A DNA stretch of 64,000 bases from Rhizorhabdus phycosphaerae (GCF_011044255.1 NZ_CP049107.1:248001-312000); one strand, 5' to 3'. Shown: positions 10,718 through 20,166, counted from the stretch's first letter. A program made the numbers and translations. Notes: a model not told the origin generated them from the letters alone.

Positions 10718-11324
10718 CAAGCGGCTGGTGCATGTCGTCGACGACGAGGATTCGATCCGGCGATCGGCAAAGTTCATGCTCTCCACTTCGGGCTATGCGG
10801 TGGAAACCTGGGAAACGGGGGTCGCCTTCCTCAAGGAAGCGAAGACGGCGCAGCCCGGCTGCATATTGCTCGACGTCCGCATGCCCGAAATGGACGGGCT
10901 GGAGGTGCAGCAGGCGCTCAACGAGCGCGGCATCACCATGCCGGTGATCATCCTGACCGGTCATGGCGACATCGGCATCGCGGTCCGCGCGATGAAGGCC
11001 GGCGCGGTCGATTTCATCGAGAAGCCCTTCGAGAAGGCGGTGCTCATGTCCGCGATCGAGGCGGCGCATGCCCGGCTGGAAAAGAACGCCGCCGACCTGG
11101 ACCGGAACGAGGAAGCCCATGTGATGCTGGGCAAGCTAACCGGCCGCGAGCGAGAGGTCTTGGAAGGCTTGGCCAAGGGGCTGCCTAACAAGACGATCGC
11201 CTATGACCTCGATATCTCGCCCCGCACCGTCGAGGTTCACCGCGCCAATCTGATGACGAAGCTTGGCGTGCGCAGCCTGTCCGAGGCGCTGCGCATTGCC
11301 TTTGCGGCGGGGATGGGGGCGTAG
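10710..11324 (+). CDS. FixJ-family two-component response regulator
   Basis: A 204-residue regulator with an N-terminal receiver (acidic DDED near residues 11-14, phospho-acceptor Asp55, Thr83, Lys105) and a C-terminal LuxR-type helix-turn-helix from about residue 140 (LTGREREVLEGLAKGLPNKT, then SPRTVEVHRANLMTKLG). It is the cognate regulator of the kinase that overlaps it (GGAGGA ribosome site inside the kinase gene). Likely targets are local: similar 16-bp motifs lie upstream of the usp gene and between the DUF4010 and kinase genes. Target assignment is inference. Confidence 0.92.
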   Translation: MADKRLVHVVDDEDSIRRSAKFMLSTSGYAVETWETGVAFLKEAKTAQPGCILLDVRMPEMDGLEVQQALNERGITMPVIILTGHGDIGIAVRAMKAGAVDFIEKPFEKAVLMSAIEAAHARLEKNAADLDRNEEAHVMLGKLTGREREVLEGLAKGLPNKTIAYDLDISPRTVEVHRANLMTKLGVRSLSEALRIAFAAGMGA

Positions 11325-11356
11325 GGGGGACGCGACTGGAGCGGATGAGGACGGAA

Positions 11357-11377
11357 GGGGAGCGAGGTGCGCTCCCC
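11357..11377. terminator. Hairpin between convergent regulator and RTX genes
   Basis: GGGGAGCG and CGCTCCCC pair perfectly around the 5-base loop AGGTG. It lies between two genes ending at 11324 (+) and 11388 (-). There is no T-run on either side, so it is a probable but not classical bidirectional terminator. Confidence 0.5.
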
Positions 11378-11387
11378 CTGCCGCCGA

Positions 11388-14300
11388 TCAGCCGACCGCT
11401 ACGACGAAGTCGGTCGTTTCGAACGCCGTCGCCGTTGCCGACCGCATCTCGATGATGGCGGTGATGTCCCCGGCATTTCCGGCGGCGTTGTAGAAGAGGT
11501 AGGTCGTGGCACCCACTTGCGTGGCCACGATGTCCTGCGTTCCGGCGTGATTGTCGAGAAGCTGCTGCGCTGCCGTCCGCGCCGCCGTGACCGACGCCTG
11601 CGTGCCACCCTGCAGCACATCGCCTGCGCTGACCGCGAAGTTGAGCATGATGCTGTCGATGCCCTGCTCGAAGTCGGTGATGGCGGTGTAGAAGGCCGGC
11701 GTGACGAAATTTCCGGCCGAGGCCTCGGTGAACTGGAAGATGTCGCTACCGGTGCCGCCCGTCATCACGTCGACCCCGGCACCCGCGACCAGCCTGTCGT
11801 TGCCGAGCTCTCCCCGCAAGATATCGTTGCCGCTGTCGCCGAACAGGACGTCGTCGCCCTTTCCGCCGCGCACGATGTCGTTGCCGTCACCGCCGTGGAT
11901 CAGGTCGTTGCCCTGATTGCCGTTGATGCTGTCCGTTCCATTCCCGCCGTCGATGGTATCGGCGTCGTCACCGCCCTGAATGCGGTCGCGGCCGACGCCA
12001 CCGGTGATGCTGTCGTTTCCGGCGTGTCCGAAGGCGACATTCACACCGTCACCCGTTTCGATCAGATCGTCTCCGTCCGCATCGTTGCCGGCACCGGCAA
12101 AGCTATTGCCATAGATATGGTCGGCGCCGTCGCCGCCCAGCAGCGTATCGTTGCCGCCTTCCGATGTGCTGTTGCCGACCGCGCCGCCATAGAGATAGTC
12201 ATCGCCTGCTCCGCCCACGAGGCTGTCGTCGCCTGCGCCACCGGCGAGCGTGTCGGCTCCCGATCCCGCCTGGAGGACGTCTGCGCCCGCCAGGCCGAGC
12301 ACCATGCTATCGCCCGTTCCGGTCGTGACGAGCTCGTCGGCATCGCTACCCTCATAGCTGAGCTGCGTGGGCGGCAGGCTTACAGCGACGCTGTCGTTGA
12401 TCGCCGTCACCGTGATCGACAGGCTTGCCGTGGTGCTGGCGCCCGCGCTGTCCTGGACGATGTAGTCGAAACGCTCCGTACGCTGCTCGCCATTCGGGAG
12501 GGCGTCGGTGGCGTCGCCGTCGGCCGCATAGCTATAGCTGCCGTCGCGTGAGATCGTCAGCGTGCCCCACTGCCCCTCCACGACTGTCGCCTGCGCACCG
12601 ACCGTGACCCCGCCGACCGAGAGCAGGGTAAGGCGGTCATATGCCTGGGCATCCTGATCGTTCGACAGGATGTTTCCGGTGATCGACGCATCCTCGTCGA
12701 CGAGGTCCGAATCCGCGGTCGCGACCGGTGCGTCGTTACTCGTGACATAGCCCGGCGATCCGATCTGATTGGTGTCGGTCGCAGCGGTGATCGCCTCATT
12801 CAACCCGGAGGCGCTGAGCGTGGAGATGGTGCCGCCGTTGAGCGCCGCGCCATTGTCCAGCGACGCAAGGGTCGATGTCGCGCCGAAGCTGACGCTCGCC
12901 TGGAGCGTGCCATTTGCGTCGTAGAGGTTGACCGCGTCTCCGTTGCTGCTCAGCCCGATGCCGCTTCCGGTGTAGGTTCCGAACCGCAGGCCTTCGGGCG
13001 CCTCACCCCCGAACCAGGTCTGGACGAAGGCCGCGATGGCGGTCTCGGGTTGGGAGGTTTCGAGGAAGATCACCGACTCGCCTGCCGCGATGCTGGTGAT
13101 GCCGCTCAGCGCGACGGCATTGCCGAAGGAGGCCGAACTGTCGTCCACCTTCCAGCCGGTGAGGTCGATCGCTGCCGCAGTGCTGTTCGTTACCTCGAAC
13201 CAGTCCGCGCCGATCGCCGTACCGCTCGACCAGGGGGCGACCTCCGACACGAAGATGCGTCCCACCGATCCCGGCGAACCGATCTCATCGCTGTCACCGG
13301 GGGCGTGGAAGGCGCCGTTCACGTCGACCGCGCTCAGCGTCGAGACCGCGCTTCCATTGGCGAAGGCCGCGTTGTTGAACGTCTGGAAGGTTGGCCCGGA
13401 CGGCGATGCGCCGAAGGAGATGTTGGCCTGCAGCGTTCCGCCGGCATCGTAGATGTTCACCGCGTCGCCGCCGGTCCCGAGGCCGATGCCGCTGCCGGTA
13501 TAGGTGCCGATCTGGAGATTGGTGGGCGCCGTGCCGCCGAACCAGTTGGCCACGAAGGCCGAGGTTGCGGTGGTGGGATTGCTGCCTTCCACGAAGATGA
13601 CCGACTCGCCGGGGGCGATGCTGGTGATTCCCGCCAGCGCGACCGCATTGGCGAACAATCCGCTATTGTCGTCGACCTTCCAGCCGGTCAGGTCGATCGC
13701 GGTGGTGCCGCGATTGGTCAGCTCGAACCAGTCGGCACCGACCGGGCTGTCGCCGCTCGACCAGGGCGCGACCTCGGTTACATAGATTTCCTGGCGTTCG
13801 GCGACGTCCGTCACCGTGACCGTGATGGCTTGGGTTGCGCCGTTCGTGCCGTCGGATGCGCGCACATCGACCAGATAGGCATTGTTGCGATCGGTATCCC
13901 CCGGTGCTTCGAAGTCCGGCGCCGCGAGGAAACTCAGCGCTCCCGTCGACGCGTCGATGCCGAACAGCGCCTGATCTGCGCCTCCGACGATGGAGTAGGA
14001 GACCGTATCGCTCTGCGGGTCTGTCGCGGCGACGGTGCCGACGGTGGTCTGGTTCTCGGCCGGGGTGAAGGATGCGGGCGAAGTGAACCCCGGTGCGACC
14101 GAATTGGCGGTGACGATGAACGATACGGAGCCGACGTCGCTCTTGAAATCGTCCAGTCCGAAGCTCGTGCCATTGTCGCGAACGCTGTAATCGAAGCTCG
14201 CCTGTCCGGAGAAATTGGCGGTAGGCGTGAAGACGATGGTGGAGCCGACGATCGACGCACTGCCCCCGACGGCGTTGCTGACATTGGTAATGGTCAACGT

Positions 14301-16676
14301 CTGACCATCGTCGTTGAGCGGACCGGCGCTGTCATTGGCGAGGAGCGTTGAGACGTCGATCACATAGCTGCCGCCTTCGGCGACCGGCTGCGGCGTGTCG
14401 TCTGTCGCGACCGGCGCTTCGTTGACCGCAACGAATTCCCCGGGCGAACCGAGCTGGTTTGTGTCCCCAGGTGCCGCATAAGCCGGGCTCGCCAGGGCTA
14501 CCGAACTGCGGACGGCCAGCGCGGTGTCGTTGAGCGCGGTGGCATTTTCGAAGGTGGCGAGAGTTGCACCCGACGCCCCGAAGCTCACCGTTGCCTGCAG
14601 CGTGCCGCCGCCGTCGTAGAGATTGACGGCATCGCCGCTCCCACCGAGGCCCACGCCGCTTCCCGAATAGGTGCCAATCTGGAGCCCTGCGGGCGCCGTG
14701 CCGCCGAACCAGGTGTCGATGAATGCCTGCACCGTCGTCGTCGGCGTCGACGTTTCGAGGAAGATCACCGATTCACCCGGCGCGATCGTCGTGATCCCGC
14801 TCAGCGCTACCGCAGCATTGGGCGACTGCGAATTGTCGTCCATCTTCCAGCCGGTGATGTCGAGCGCGAAAGCGGTGCCGTTGGTGACCTCGAACCAGTC
14901 GGCGCCGATGCTCGTGCCGCTCGACCAGGGGGCGACCTCGGAGATGAAAATCCGTCCGACGGTGCCGGGCGAGCCGATCTCCGCAAAGTCGGTCGCTGCG
15001 ACGAAACCGCCATTCGGACCGACGAGGCTGAGCGTCGTTACGGCCGAGCCATTCAGCCCTGCGGCATTGTCGAACGTCTGATAGACCGGGCCTGCGTCGG
15101 CAGCGCCGAAGCTGATGCTGGTCTGCAGTTCGCCTGTACCATCATAGAGGTTGAGTGCGTCCCCCCCGGTGCTCAGACCGATGCCGCTGCCCGAATAGGT
15201 ACCGATCTGGAGCCCGGCGGGGGCGGTGCCGTCGAACCAGGTCTCGATGAACGCCGTCACGACGTCCTGGCTCGACCCTTCGATGAAGATGACCGATTCC
15301 CCGGCGGCGATGCTGGTGACGCCGCTGAGCGCGACCGCGCTGGCAAAGAGGCCGCTGCTGTCGTCGACCTTCCAACCGCTGATGTCGATCGCGCTGCCGG
15401 TGGGGTTGGTGATCTCGAACCAGTCGGCGCCGACCGGGCTGTTGCCGCTCGACCAGGGGGCGACTTCGGAGATGTAGAGGGAGGAGACGCCACCGCCCTC
15501 GTTCACCACATTGGTTACGCCGAGCGTGTACGAGATGCTGGCATCGGGCGAGGACCCCAGATTGGGGTCGTCGACATTGACCGTGAAGCTGTAGCTCGAC
15601 TGGGTTTCGAAATCGACGGTGGTTCCGGCGCGCAGGTAGACGCCGGTATTGTCGACCTCGAACAGCGCGGCGTCGGCACCGCTAAGGGTGAAATTGTTCA
15701 CGCCCTGGCCATCGTCGGCGATCGCGATACCGGCGACCTTGATCCGGCTGGTCGTGGAGACATTCTCCTCGACCGCATCGAGCGCGGCGAGGAGGCTGAT
15801 CGCGGTCGGAGCCTCGTTCGCCGTGTTCGCGGGCGCATAGACCCATAATTGCGGATGATCCGCATCGCCGCCGCCATTCTCGCTGACGACATAGATGAAG
15901 CCATCGGCATCCATGGTGATGCCTTCATGCTGCTGGTTTTCGACCGGCAGCGGATTGCCGCTGTCCGAATAGAGGTTCATTACGCTGAGGACATTGCCGT
16001 CGCGGTCCACCTCGAGGATGCGCGCCGATTCCTGGCTCAGGATCAACATGGTTTCGTCCAGGGGATCGATGTTCGACAGCGCGAAAACGTCGGCGATGTC
16101 GGCGATGCCCAGATTGTCGGGGGCAAAAAGGTCCACGGCATTTTCGGTCGAGGACGAGCCGTTGGTGGCGGTTCCGGCGTCGAAATCGACGTCCGACTGG
16201 AACACCGAAATTGGCTCCTTTTCCTTGACGATGATATAGCCATCGGTGAGCGGATCGTAGCTGATCCCTTCGAAGCCGAGATTGGGGGAGAAGGTGCCCA
16301 TGTCGACCGTTTTCGCGGTTTCGCGGGTCAGGGTCGTTCCGGCCTGGTAGGTGAACAGCACGACATTGCGGTCGCGCTCCTCGGTCATGACGAACTGGCC
16401 GTTGCCGATATAGGTAAGCCCTTCGGGATCGTAGAACTCGGTCCCCTGCGGGCTGCTGCCCGTCGCCAGGGTCATCGAGTCGATCAGCTCGCCCGTCTTG
16501 CTGATCTGGACGATCGACGTGCCCGCGTCGCCGACGACGAACAGCGTATCGGTGTCCTTGTTATAGGTGACCGCCGACACTTCCTGCGCGAGCACGCTGC
16601 CGGTCGGCGCCTGCGTCCGCGTCGGCTCGGGAAGATCGTAGCGACCAACCCGCACATATGTCGAAAGATCAACCAT
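11388..16676 (-). CDS. Giant RTX protein: beta-propeller, cadherin-like, four lamin-tail modules
   Basis: 1762 residues without an N-terminal signal peptide. Residues ~25-290 resemble SdiA-regulated/phytase-like beta-propellers (VSAVTYNKDTDTLFVVGD, YDPEGLTYIGNGQFVMTEE). A cadherin-like segment (~295-395) follows. Lamin-tail-like modules begin near residues 400, 574, 962 and 1139, each with (S/T)EVAPWSSG...GADWFE(I/V/L)TN and SIAAGESVIF. Modules 2 and 3 are separated by Ig/cadherin-like domains with NEAPVATDD. A VCBS-like domain (~1312-1430), RTX repeats of GGxGxDxL type (~1440-1650) and a serralysin-like C-terminus follow. RTX repeats bind calcium and mark type I secretion, so the protein is probably surface-bound or secreted. 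No type I exporter is nearby. The substrate is unknown. AGGGGGG precedes the ATG. Confidence 0.85.
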   Translation of the reverse strand: MVDLSTYVRVGRYDLPEPTRTQAPTGSVLAQEVSAVTYNKDTDTLFVVGDAGTSIVQISKTGELIDSMTLATGSSPQGTEFYDPEGLTYIGNGQFVMTEERDRNVVLFTYQAGTTLTRETAKTVDMGTFSPNLGFEGISYDPLTDGYIIVKEKEPISVFQSDVDFDAGTATNGSSSTENAVDLFAPDNLGIADIADVFALSNIDPLDETMLILSQESARILEVDRDGNVLSVMNLYSDSGNPLPVENQQHEGITMDADGFIYVVSENGGGDADHPQLWVYAPANTANEAPTAISLLAALDAVEENVSTTSRIKVAGIAIADDGQGVNNFTLSGADAALFEVDNTGVYLRAGTTVDFETQSSYSFTVNVDDPNLGSSPDASISYTLGVTNVVNEGGGVSSLYISEVAPWSSGNSPVGADWFEITNPTGSAIDISGWKVDDSSGLFASAVALSGVTSIAAGESVIFIEGSSQDVVTAFIETWFDGTAPAGLQIGTYSGSGIGLSTGGDALNLYDGTGELQTSISFGAADAGPVYQTFDNAAGLNGSAVTTLSLVGPNGGFVAATDFAEIGSPGTVGRIFISEVAPWSSGTSIGADWFEVTNGTAFALDITGWKMDDNSQSPNAAVALSGITTIAPGESVIFLETSTPTTTVQAFIDTWFGGTAPAGLQIGTYSGSGVGLGGSGDAVNLYDGGGTLQATVSFGASGATLATFENATALNDTALAVRSSVALASPAYAAPGDTNQLGSPGEFVAVNEAPVATDDTPQPVAEGGSYVIDVSTLLANDSAGPLNDDGQTLTITNVSNAVGGSASIVGSTIVFTPTANFSGQASFDYSVRDNGTSFGLDDFKSDVGSVSFIVTANSVAPGFTSPASFTPAENQTTVGTVAATDPQSDTVSYSIVGGADQALFGIDASTGALSFLAAPDFEAPGDTDRNNAYLVDVRASDGTNGATQAITVTVTDVAERQEIYVTEVAPWSSGDSPVGADWFELTNRGTTAIDLTGWKVDDNSGLFANAVALAGITSIAPGESVIFVEGSNPTTATSAFVANWFGGTAPTNLQIGTYTGSGIGLGTGGDAVNIYDAGGTLQANISFGASPSGPTFQTFNNAAFANGSAVSTLSAVDVNGAFHAPGDSDEIGSPGSVGRIFVSEVAPWSSGTAIGADWFEVTNSTAAAIDLTGWKVDDSSASFGNAVALSGITSIAAGESVIFLETSQPETAIAAFVQTWFGGEAPEGLRFGTYTGSGIGLSSNGDAVNLYDANGTLQASVSFGATSTLASLDNGAALNGGTISTLSASGLNEAITAATDTNQIGSPGYVTSNDAPVATADSDLVDEDASITGNILSNDQDAQAYDRLTLLSVGGVTVGAQATVVEGQWGTLTISRDGSYSYAADGDATDALPNGEQRTERFDYIVQDSAGASTTASLSITVTAINDSVAVSLPPTQLSYEGSDADELVTTGTGDSMVLGLAGADVLQAGSGADTLAGGAGDDSLVGGAGDDYLYGGAVGNSTSEGGNDTLLGGDGADHIYGNSFAGAGNDADGDDLIETGDGVNVAFGHAGNDSITGGVGRDRIQGGDDADTIDGGNGTDSINGNQGNDLIHGGDGNDIVRGGKGDDVLFGDSGNDILRGELGNDRLVAGAGVDVMTGGTGSDIFQFTEASAGNFVTPAFYTAITDFEQGIDSIMLNFAVSAGDVLQGGTQASVTAARTAAQQLLDNHAGTQDIVATQVGATTYLFYNAAGNAGDITAIIEMRSATATAFETTDFVVAVG
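11730..12360 (-). repeat. RTX calcium-binding nonapeptide repeats
   Basis: Many tandem copies of GGxGxDxhx-type nonapeptides are encoded (for example GGAGDDSLV, GGAGDDYLY, GGDGNDIVR, GGKGDDVLF). They lie just before the C-terminal export region of the giant protein. In this family they fold as calcium-loaded parallel beta-rolls outside the cell. Confidence 0.9.
12745..15480 (-). repeat. Four intragenic lamin-tail-domain repeats in two pairs
   Basis: The coding segment SEVAPWSSG recurs near 15455, 14930, 13765 and 13235. Within each pair the spacing is about 530 bp. Units 1 and 3 carry SPVGADWFE, while units 2 and 4 carry the one-residue-shorter SIGADWFE or AIGADWFE. The alternation suggests that an ancestral two-unit block was duplicated together, with a different linker domain between the blocks. 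Confidence 0.8.
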
Positions 16677-16950
16677 ATACCCCCCTGGGAAAGACCGGTG
16701 GCGGACGACGGGCGGGGGAGGGCGGGTGCCGGCCTATGCGAGACCTGCGACCATCGCGCTCGGCGCCGTCGCGGCGCTTTTCGGGGGCCTATTGAGCCGA
16801 TGTGAAGCAGAGGTGACGGTCAGATTGCAATTCGGCTACGGCTTAAATTATGTCCGAATGCATATGATTTGCGAGCTTATCCCACAGGCACGCCTAAAGA
16901 CGACGCCAAGGAGAGTGTGTTTATATGGAGTATCCGCAAACTTCTTGAAG

Positions 16951-17026
16951 TGGTGACCCCTACGGGACTCGAACCCGTGTTTTCGCCGTGAGAGGGCGAC
17001 GTCCTAGACCGCTAGACGAAGGGGCC
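16951..17026 (-). tRNA. tRNA-Glu (CTC)
   Basis: The reverse complement starts GGCCCCTTCGTCTAGCGG and ends with an encoded CCA. The acceptor stem GGCCCCT/AGGGGTC has one G-U pair. The anticodon stem TCGCC/GGCGA encloses the loop CTCTCAC, giving anticodon CTC. The T arm contains GGGTTCGAGTCCC. Length is 76 with CCA. Confidence 0.96.
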
Positions 17027-17163
17027 GTGCTGCGGAGCGGCGTCATTATGAAGGGGGCGGGGGGGAGTCAAGCGAAAGCTTGCGCGCTGGCGAAGCTCTG
17101 CGGTTCTTCGCAGGGGAAATTACGAAATGGCCTTGTACGGGCCGATGCTGCTAGCCTTCAGGC

Positions 17164-17349
17164 ATGCGATCAGAGGCTGATGTTACCGAAGAGGCGAATG
17201 GGCTGATTGCCCTGCATGGCGCGGGCGCGGTGCAGACTCTGCTCGACCGCATCGCACAGGCGGTCCGGCGTTCGGACGACGAACTTGTGACGCTGCTGGA
17301 CAAGATTCTCCAGTGCGTCGAGCGGACGCTGGAGCAACCCAGACACTGA
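17164..17349 (+). CDS. Small hypothetical protein
   Basis: A 61-residue reading frame: MRSEADVTEEANGLIALHGA at the start, then a predicted amphipathic helix with LLDRIAQAVRRSDDELVTLLD and CVERTLEQ. The protein is charged, soluble and mostly helical, with no membrane segment. It stands alone between tRNA-Glu and the DAHP synthase gene. The ribosome site is weak (CTTCAGG). The balanced, non-arginine-rich composition is better than in the usual shadow frames of this GC-rich DNA, so I think it is real, but I do not recognise the family and assign no function. Confidence 0.45.
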   Translation: MRSEADVTEEANGLIALHGAGAVQTLLDRIAQAVRRSDDELVTLLDKILQCVERTLEQPRH

Positions 17350-17424
17350 CCGTCAGGACTGCCCGGGCATGTCTGCCCGGCAGCCGTCGTGCCATAGTCC
17401 TTGTTTGCCTGTCTCGCCTGAGGT

Positions 17425-17455
17425 GGAGCCGGCGCCCTGAGGCTGCCCCGGCTCC
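17425..17455. terminator. Hairpin downstream of DAHP synthase gene
   Basis: GGAGCCGG and CCGGCTCC form a perfect 8-bp stem 13 bp beyond the synthase stop (minus strand), also downstream of the small plus-strand frame ending at 17349. No clear T-run follows, so termination is a moderate guess. Confidence 0.4.
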
Positions 17456-17467
17456 GTGACTTTCGCG

Positions 17468-18844
17468 TCAGGCCGCAGCCCGCTCGCGTTCCTTCATTTC
17501 CTGATTGAGCATCTCGGCGAGCAGGAAGGCCAGCTCGATACTCTGGCCCGCGTTGAGGCGCGGGTCGCAATGGGTGTGGTAGCGGTCGGCGAGATTCTCG
17601 TCGGTGAGCGCCATTGCGCCGCCGGTGCACTCGGTGACGTTCTGCCCCGTCATCTCGGCATGGATGCCGCCGCCATGGGTGCCCTCCGCGCGGTGAACGG
17701 CGAAGAAGCCGCGCACCTCGTCGAGGATGCGGTCAAACGGACGGGTCTTGTAGCCGTTCGGCGCCTTGACGACATTGCCGTGCATCGGGTCGCACGACCA
17801 GACGACCTGGCGTCCCTCGCGCTTCACCGCGCGCACGAGCGCGGGCAGGTGCTTCTCGATCTTGTCGTGCCCGTAACGCGTGATCAGCGTGATGCGGCCG
17901 GGCTGACGATTGGGATCGAGCGTGTCGAGCATCCGCAGGAGAGCGTCGGGCTCAAGGCTCGGGCCGCATTTCAGGCCGATCGGATTGTGGATGCCGCGCA
18001 GGAACTCGACATGGGCCGATCCCTCGAAACGCGTGCGGTCGCCGATCCACAGGAAGTGGGCCGAGGTATCGTAATATTCGCCGACGTTGAGGCTGTCCTC
18101 GCGGGTCATCGCCTGCTCATAGGGCAGCAGCAGCGCCTCATGGCTGGTGTAGAAGGCGGTGCCCTTCAGCTGCGGCACCGTCTCGGGGTTGATGCCGCAC
18201 GCCGCCATGAAGTCGAGCGCGTCGCCGATCCGCGTCGCCACCTCGCCATATTGTGCGGCCCACGGGCTGCGGCCCATGAAGTCGAGCGTCCAGGCATGGA
18301 CCTGGTGCAGATTGGCATAGCCGCCCTGGGCGAAGGCGCGCAGCAGGTTGAGCGTCGCGGCCGCCTGGCTGTAGGCGCGGATCATCCGCTGCGGGTCGGG
18401 CCGGCGCGCGGCTTCCTCGAAGCCGATGTCGTTGACGATGTCGCCACGATAGCTGGGCAGCGAAACGCCGCCGATTTCCTCGGTCGCGGCCGAACGCGGC
18501 TTGGCGAACTGTCCCGCCATGCGGCCGACCTTCACGATCGGCAGCTTCGACGCATAGGTCAGGACGACCGCCATCTGCAGCAGCACGCGGAACGTGTCGC
18601 GGATGTTGTTCGGATGAAACTCGGCAAAGCTCTCGGCGCAATCGCCGCCCTGCAGCAGGAAGGCCTTGCCCGCGGCGACCTGCGCCAGCGTGCCGCGAAG
18701 CTCGCGGGCCTCGCCGGCAAACACCAGCGGCGGATAGCTGGAAAGCTCCTTCTCGGTCGCTGCCAGAAGCTGCTGATCCGGATAATCCGGCATCTGCACC
18801 GCTTTATGTTCACGCCAGCTCGCGGGCGTCCAATTCTTAGCCAT
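17468..18844 (-). CDS. 3-deoxy-7-phosphoheptulonate synthase, class II
   Basis: Condenses phosphoenolpyruvate with erythrose 4-phosphate, the first step of the shikimate pathway to aromatic amino acids. The 458 residues are full length for the plant-like class II (AroAII) family. Characteristic blocks are [44 protein letters not shown] and [15 protein letters not shown]. The cysteine in QGGDCAE and the His/Glu/Asp in the later blocks are the metal ligands known for the family. The frame can begin at GTG 18856, but ATG 18844 ([21 protein letters not shown]) matches the usual N-terminus. The gene stands alone, with a hairpin after its end. Confidence 0.95.
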   Translation of the reverse strand: MAKNWTPASWREHKAVQMPDYPDQQLLAATEKELSSYPPLVFAGEARELRGTLAQVAAGKAFLLQGGDCAESFAEFHPNNIRDTFRVLLQMAVVLTYASKLPIVKVGRMAGQFAKPRSAATEEIGGVSLPSYRGDIVNDIGFEEAARRPDPQRMIRAYSQAAATLNLLRAFAQGGYANLHQVHAWTLDFMGRSPWAAQYGEVATRIGDALDFMAACGINPETVPQLKGTAFYTSHEALLLPYEQAMTREDSLNVGEYYDTSAHFLWIGDRTRFEGSAHVEFLRGIHNPIGLKCGPSLEPDALLRMLDTLDPNRQPGRITLITRYGHDKIEKHLPALVRAVKREGRQVVWSCDPMHGNVVKAPNGYKTRPFDRILDEVRGFFAVHRAEGTHGGGIHAEMTGQNVTECTGGAMALTDENLADRYHTHCDPRLNAGQSIELAFLLAEMLNQEMKERERAAA

Positions 18845-18924
18845 ATCCCGTTCCACTCGTTAATCGGCGGCTCCCCATGCGCGTCGGGACCGGGAAAGGC
18901 AAGCGCAGGCCGGCTATCCGAAGC

Positions 18925-20073
18925 TCAACCTGCCCTTTGCTCGAGCGGGCGTACCGCCCCCCGAGCCTTGTGCAGCGCATAGGCGTTGGCGAAGACGGCG
19001 AGGAGCGCGGCGCTGCTCAGGCACAGGGCGATATAGGCGTCGTGGCGGGGCGCGAACTCGATCCAGATATAGCCCGCCGCATAGCTTAGCGCGACGCTGA
19101 CCACGAAGGTCTGCAGCGAATTGGAGCCGATCACCGCGCATTGCCGCATCAGCCAGGTCCGTTGCAGGCGCGGCCATACCCACAGGATGCTCATGATCAG
19201 CCAGCAGACCGACATCGCATGGGCGACCCGCACCGGACCGATGCGGATCTTGCTCTGGTAGAGCACCTCGAACGAGAACCAGTGCTGGGAGAGGAACAGC
19301 AGGGTCAGCCCGGCAAACAGCAGGAACGGGAGGATCAGCCAGCGCCAGTTGCCGGCGGCACGCCGCTCGATCCGGCGCAGCAGCTGGAAGCGGCCTGCCG
19401 CCAGCGCGCCAAAGAAAAGCAGTTGCCAGGAGGCCGGGTTGAAGTTCCACAACCAGTCCCCGACTGGCGTGCCGCCCCGGATATTGAACCAGGGATTCTG
19501 GTGCGCGAACCAGTAGAGCCCCAGCGAGGCCGCGACCGCGACGAGAGGCTGCCATCGGAGCAGGGCCGCGAACAGCGGCGCGGCGGCCAGCAGCGCCATG
19601 TAGGTGACCAGGATTTCCAAGCAATAGGGCTGAACGTAGAGCAGCAGGAAGTCGATGATCGACGCGGGACCGCGCTGGATGAAATAGTCGAAGAAGCTGA
19701 GCCGGGCCAGATCGTGCGATCCCAGGCACAAGGGCAGCAGAATCAGGAACAGGCCGAGATTATACACATAGAGCTTGCCGCTTCTCTGCCAGACCCGGCG
19801 GGCGAACGTGGCGACGCTCGGGTCGCGTTCCGCGCTGAAATAGACCGCGCCGACCAGATAGCCCGACAGCAGGAAGAAGGTCTCGGCGGCACTCGAGAAG
19901 CCCCACAGGGTGAGCGTCGGAAACTGCATCCCGACCATGTGCATCCGGTCGGTGAAGCCGGTGATGTGATTGATCGTGATGGTCAGCAGGGCCAGTCCCC
20001 GCACGATGTCGATGCTGGCGTCCCGCGTCCGGGTGGGAGGCGAGGGGGCGGGGCGGGGTTCCGTGGCAGTCAC
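18925..20073 (-). CDS. OpgC-like membrane acyltransferase
   Basis: A 382-residue integral membrane protein with about ten hydrophobic helices. The N-terminal block DASIDIVRGLALLTITINHI, followed by FSSAAETFFLLSGYLVG, is typical of OpgC proteins, which decorate osmoregulated periplasmic glucans with succinyl groups, and of the related acyltransferase 3 fold. The actual substrate here is unknown. It starts at GTG 20073 with AAGG upstream. The gene diverges from lon, with about 130 bp between the starts. No glucan synthase gene is nearby, so the specific OpgC reaction is inference. Confidence 0.82.
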   Translation of the reverse strand: MTATEPRPAPSPPTRTRDASIDIVRGLALLTITINHITGFTDRMHMVGMQFPTLTLWGFSSAAETFFLLSGYLVGAVYFSAERDPSVATFARRVWQRSGKLYVYNLGLFLILLPLCLGSHDLARLSFFDYFIQRGPASIIDFLLLYVQPYCLEILVTYMALLAAAPLFAALLRWQPLVAVAASLGLYWFAHQNPWFNIRGGTPVGDWLWNFNPASWQLLFFGALAAGRFQLLRRIERRAAGNWRWLILPFLLFAGLTLLFLSQHWFSFEVLYQSKIRIGPVRVAHAMSVCWLIMSILWVWPRLQRTWLMRQCAVIGSNSLQTFVVSVALSYAAGYIWIEFAPRHDAYIALCLSSAALLAVFANAYALHKARGAVRPLEQRAG

Positions 20074-20135
20074 GGCCGCGCCTTACAGCAGGGGCAGTGA
20101 AAATTACAACTTCGCGCCCGTAAAGCGCTCCGTTC

Positions 20136-20166
20136 ATTGATCCTGAACAGGTGGCGGCCCATATAG
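20136..20166 (+). promoter_or_regulatory. Candidate sigma-32 heat-shock promoter for lon
   Basis: ATTG at 20136-20139 and CCCATATAG at 20158-20166 are separated by 18 bases. This resembles the alphaproteobacterial RpoH pattern CTTG-N17/18-CYTATNT. The -10 element is about 40 bp before the lon start, a plausible transcription start distance. lon is a classic heat-shock gene. Confidence 0.4.

Noticed and set aside
11730-12360. RTX repeat DNA as a CRISPR-like array
   Set aside because: The repeats are coding nonapeptides in frame inside a 1762-residue gene, with no spacer structure.
16726-16956. 76-residue plus-strand frame before tRNA-Glu
   Set aside because: No ribosome site and no protein-like pattern; its end runs into the tRNA gene. 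The 16677-16950 gap shows nothing else.
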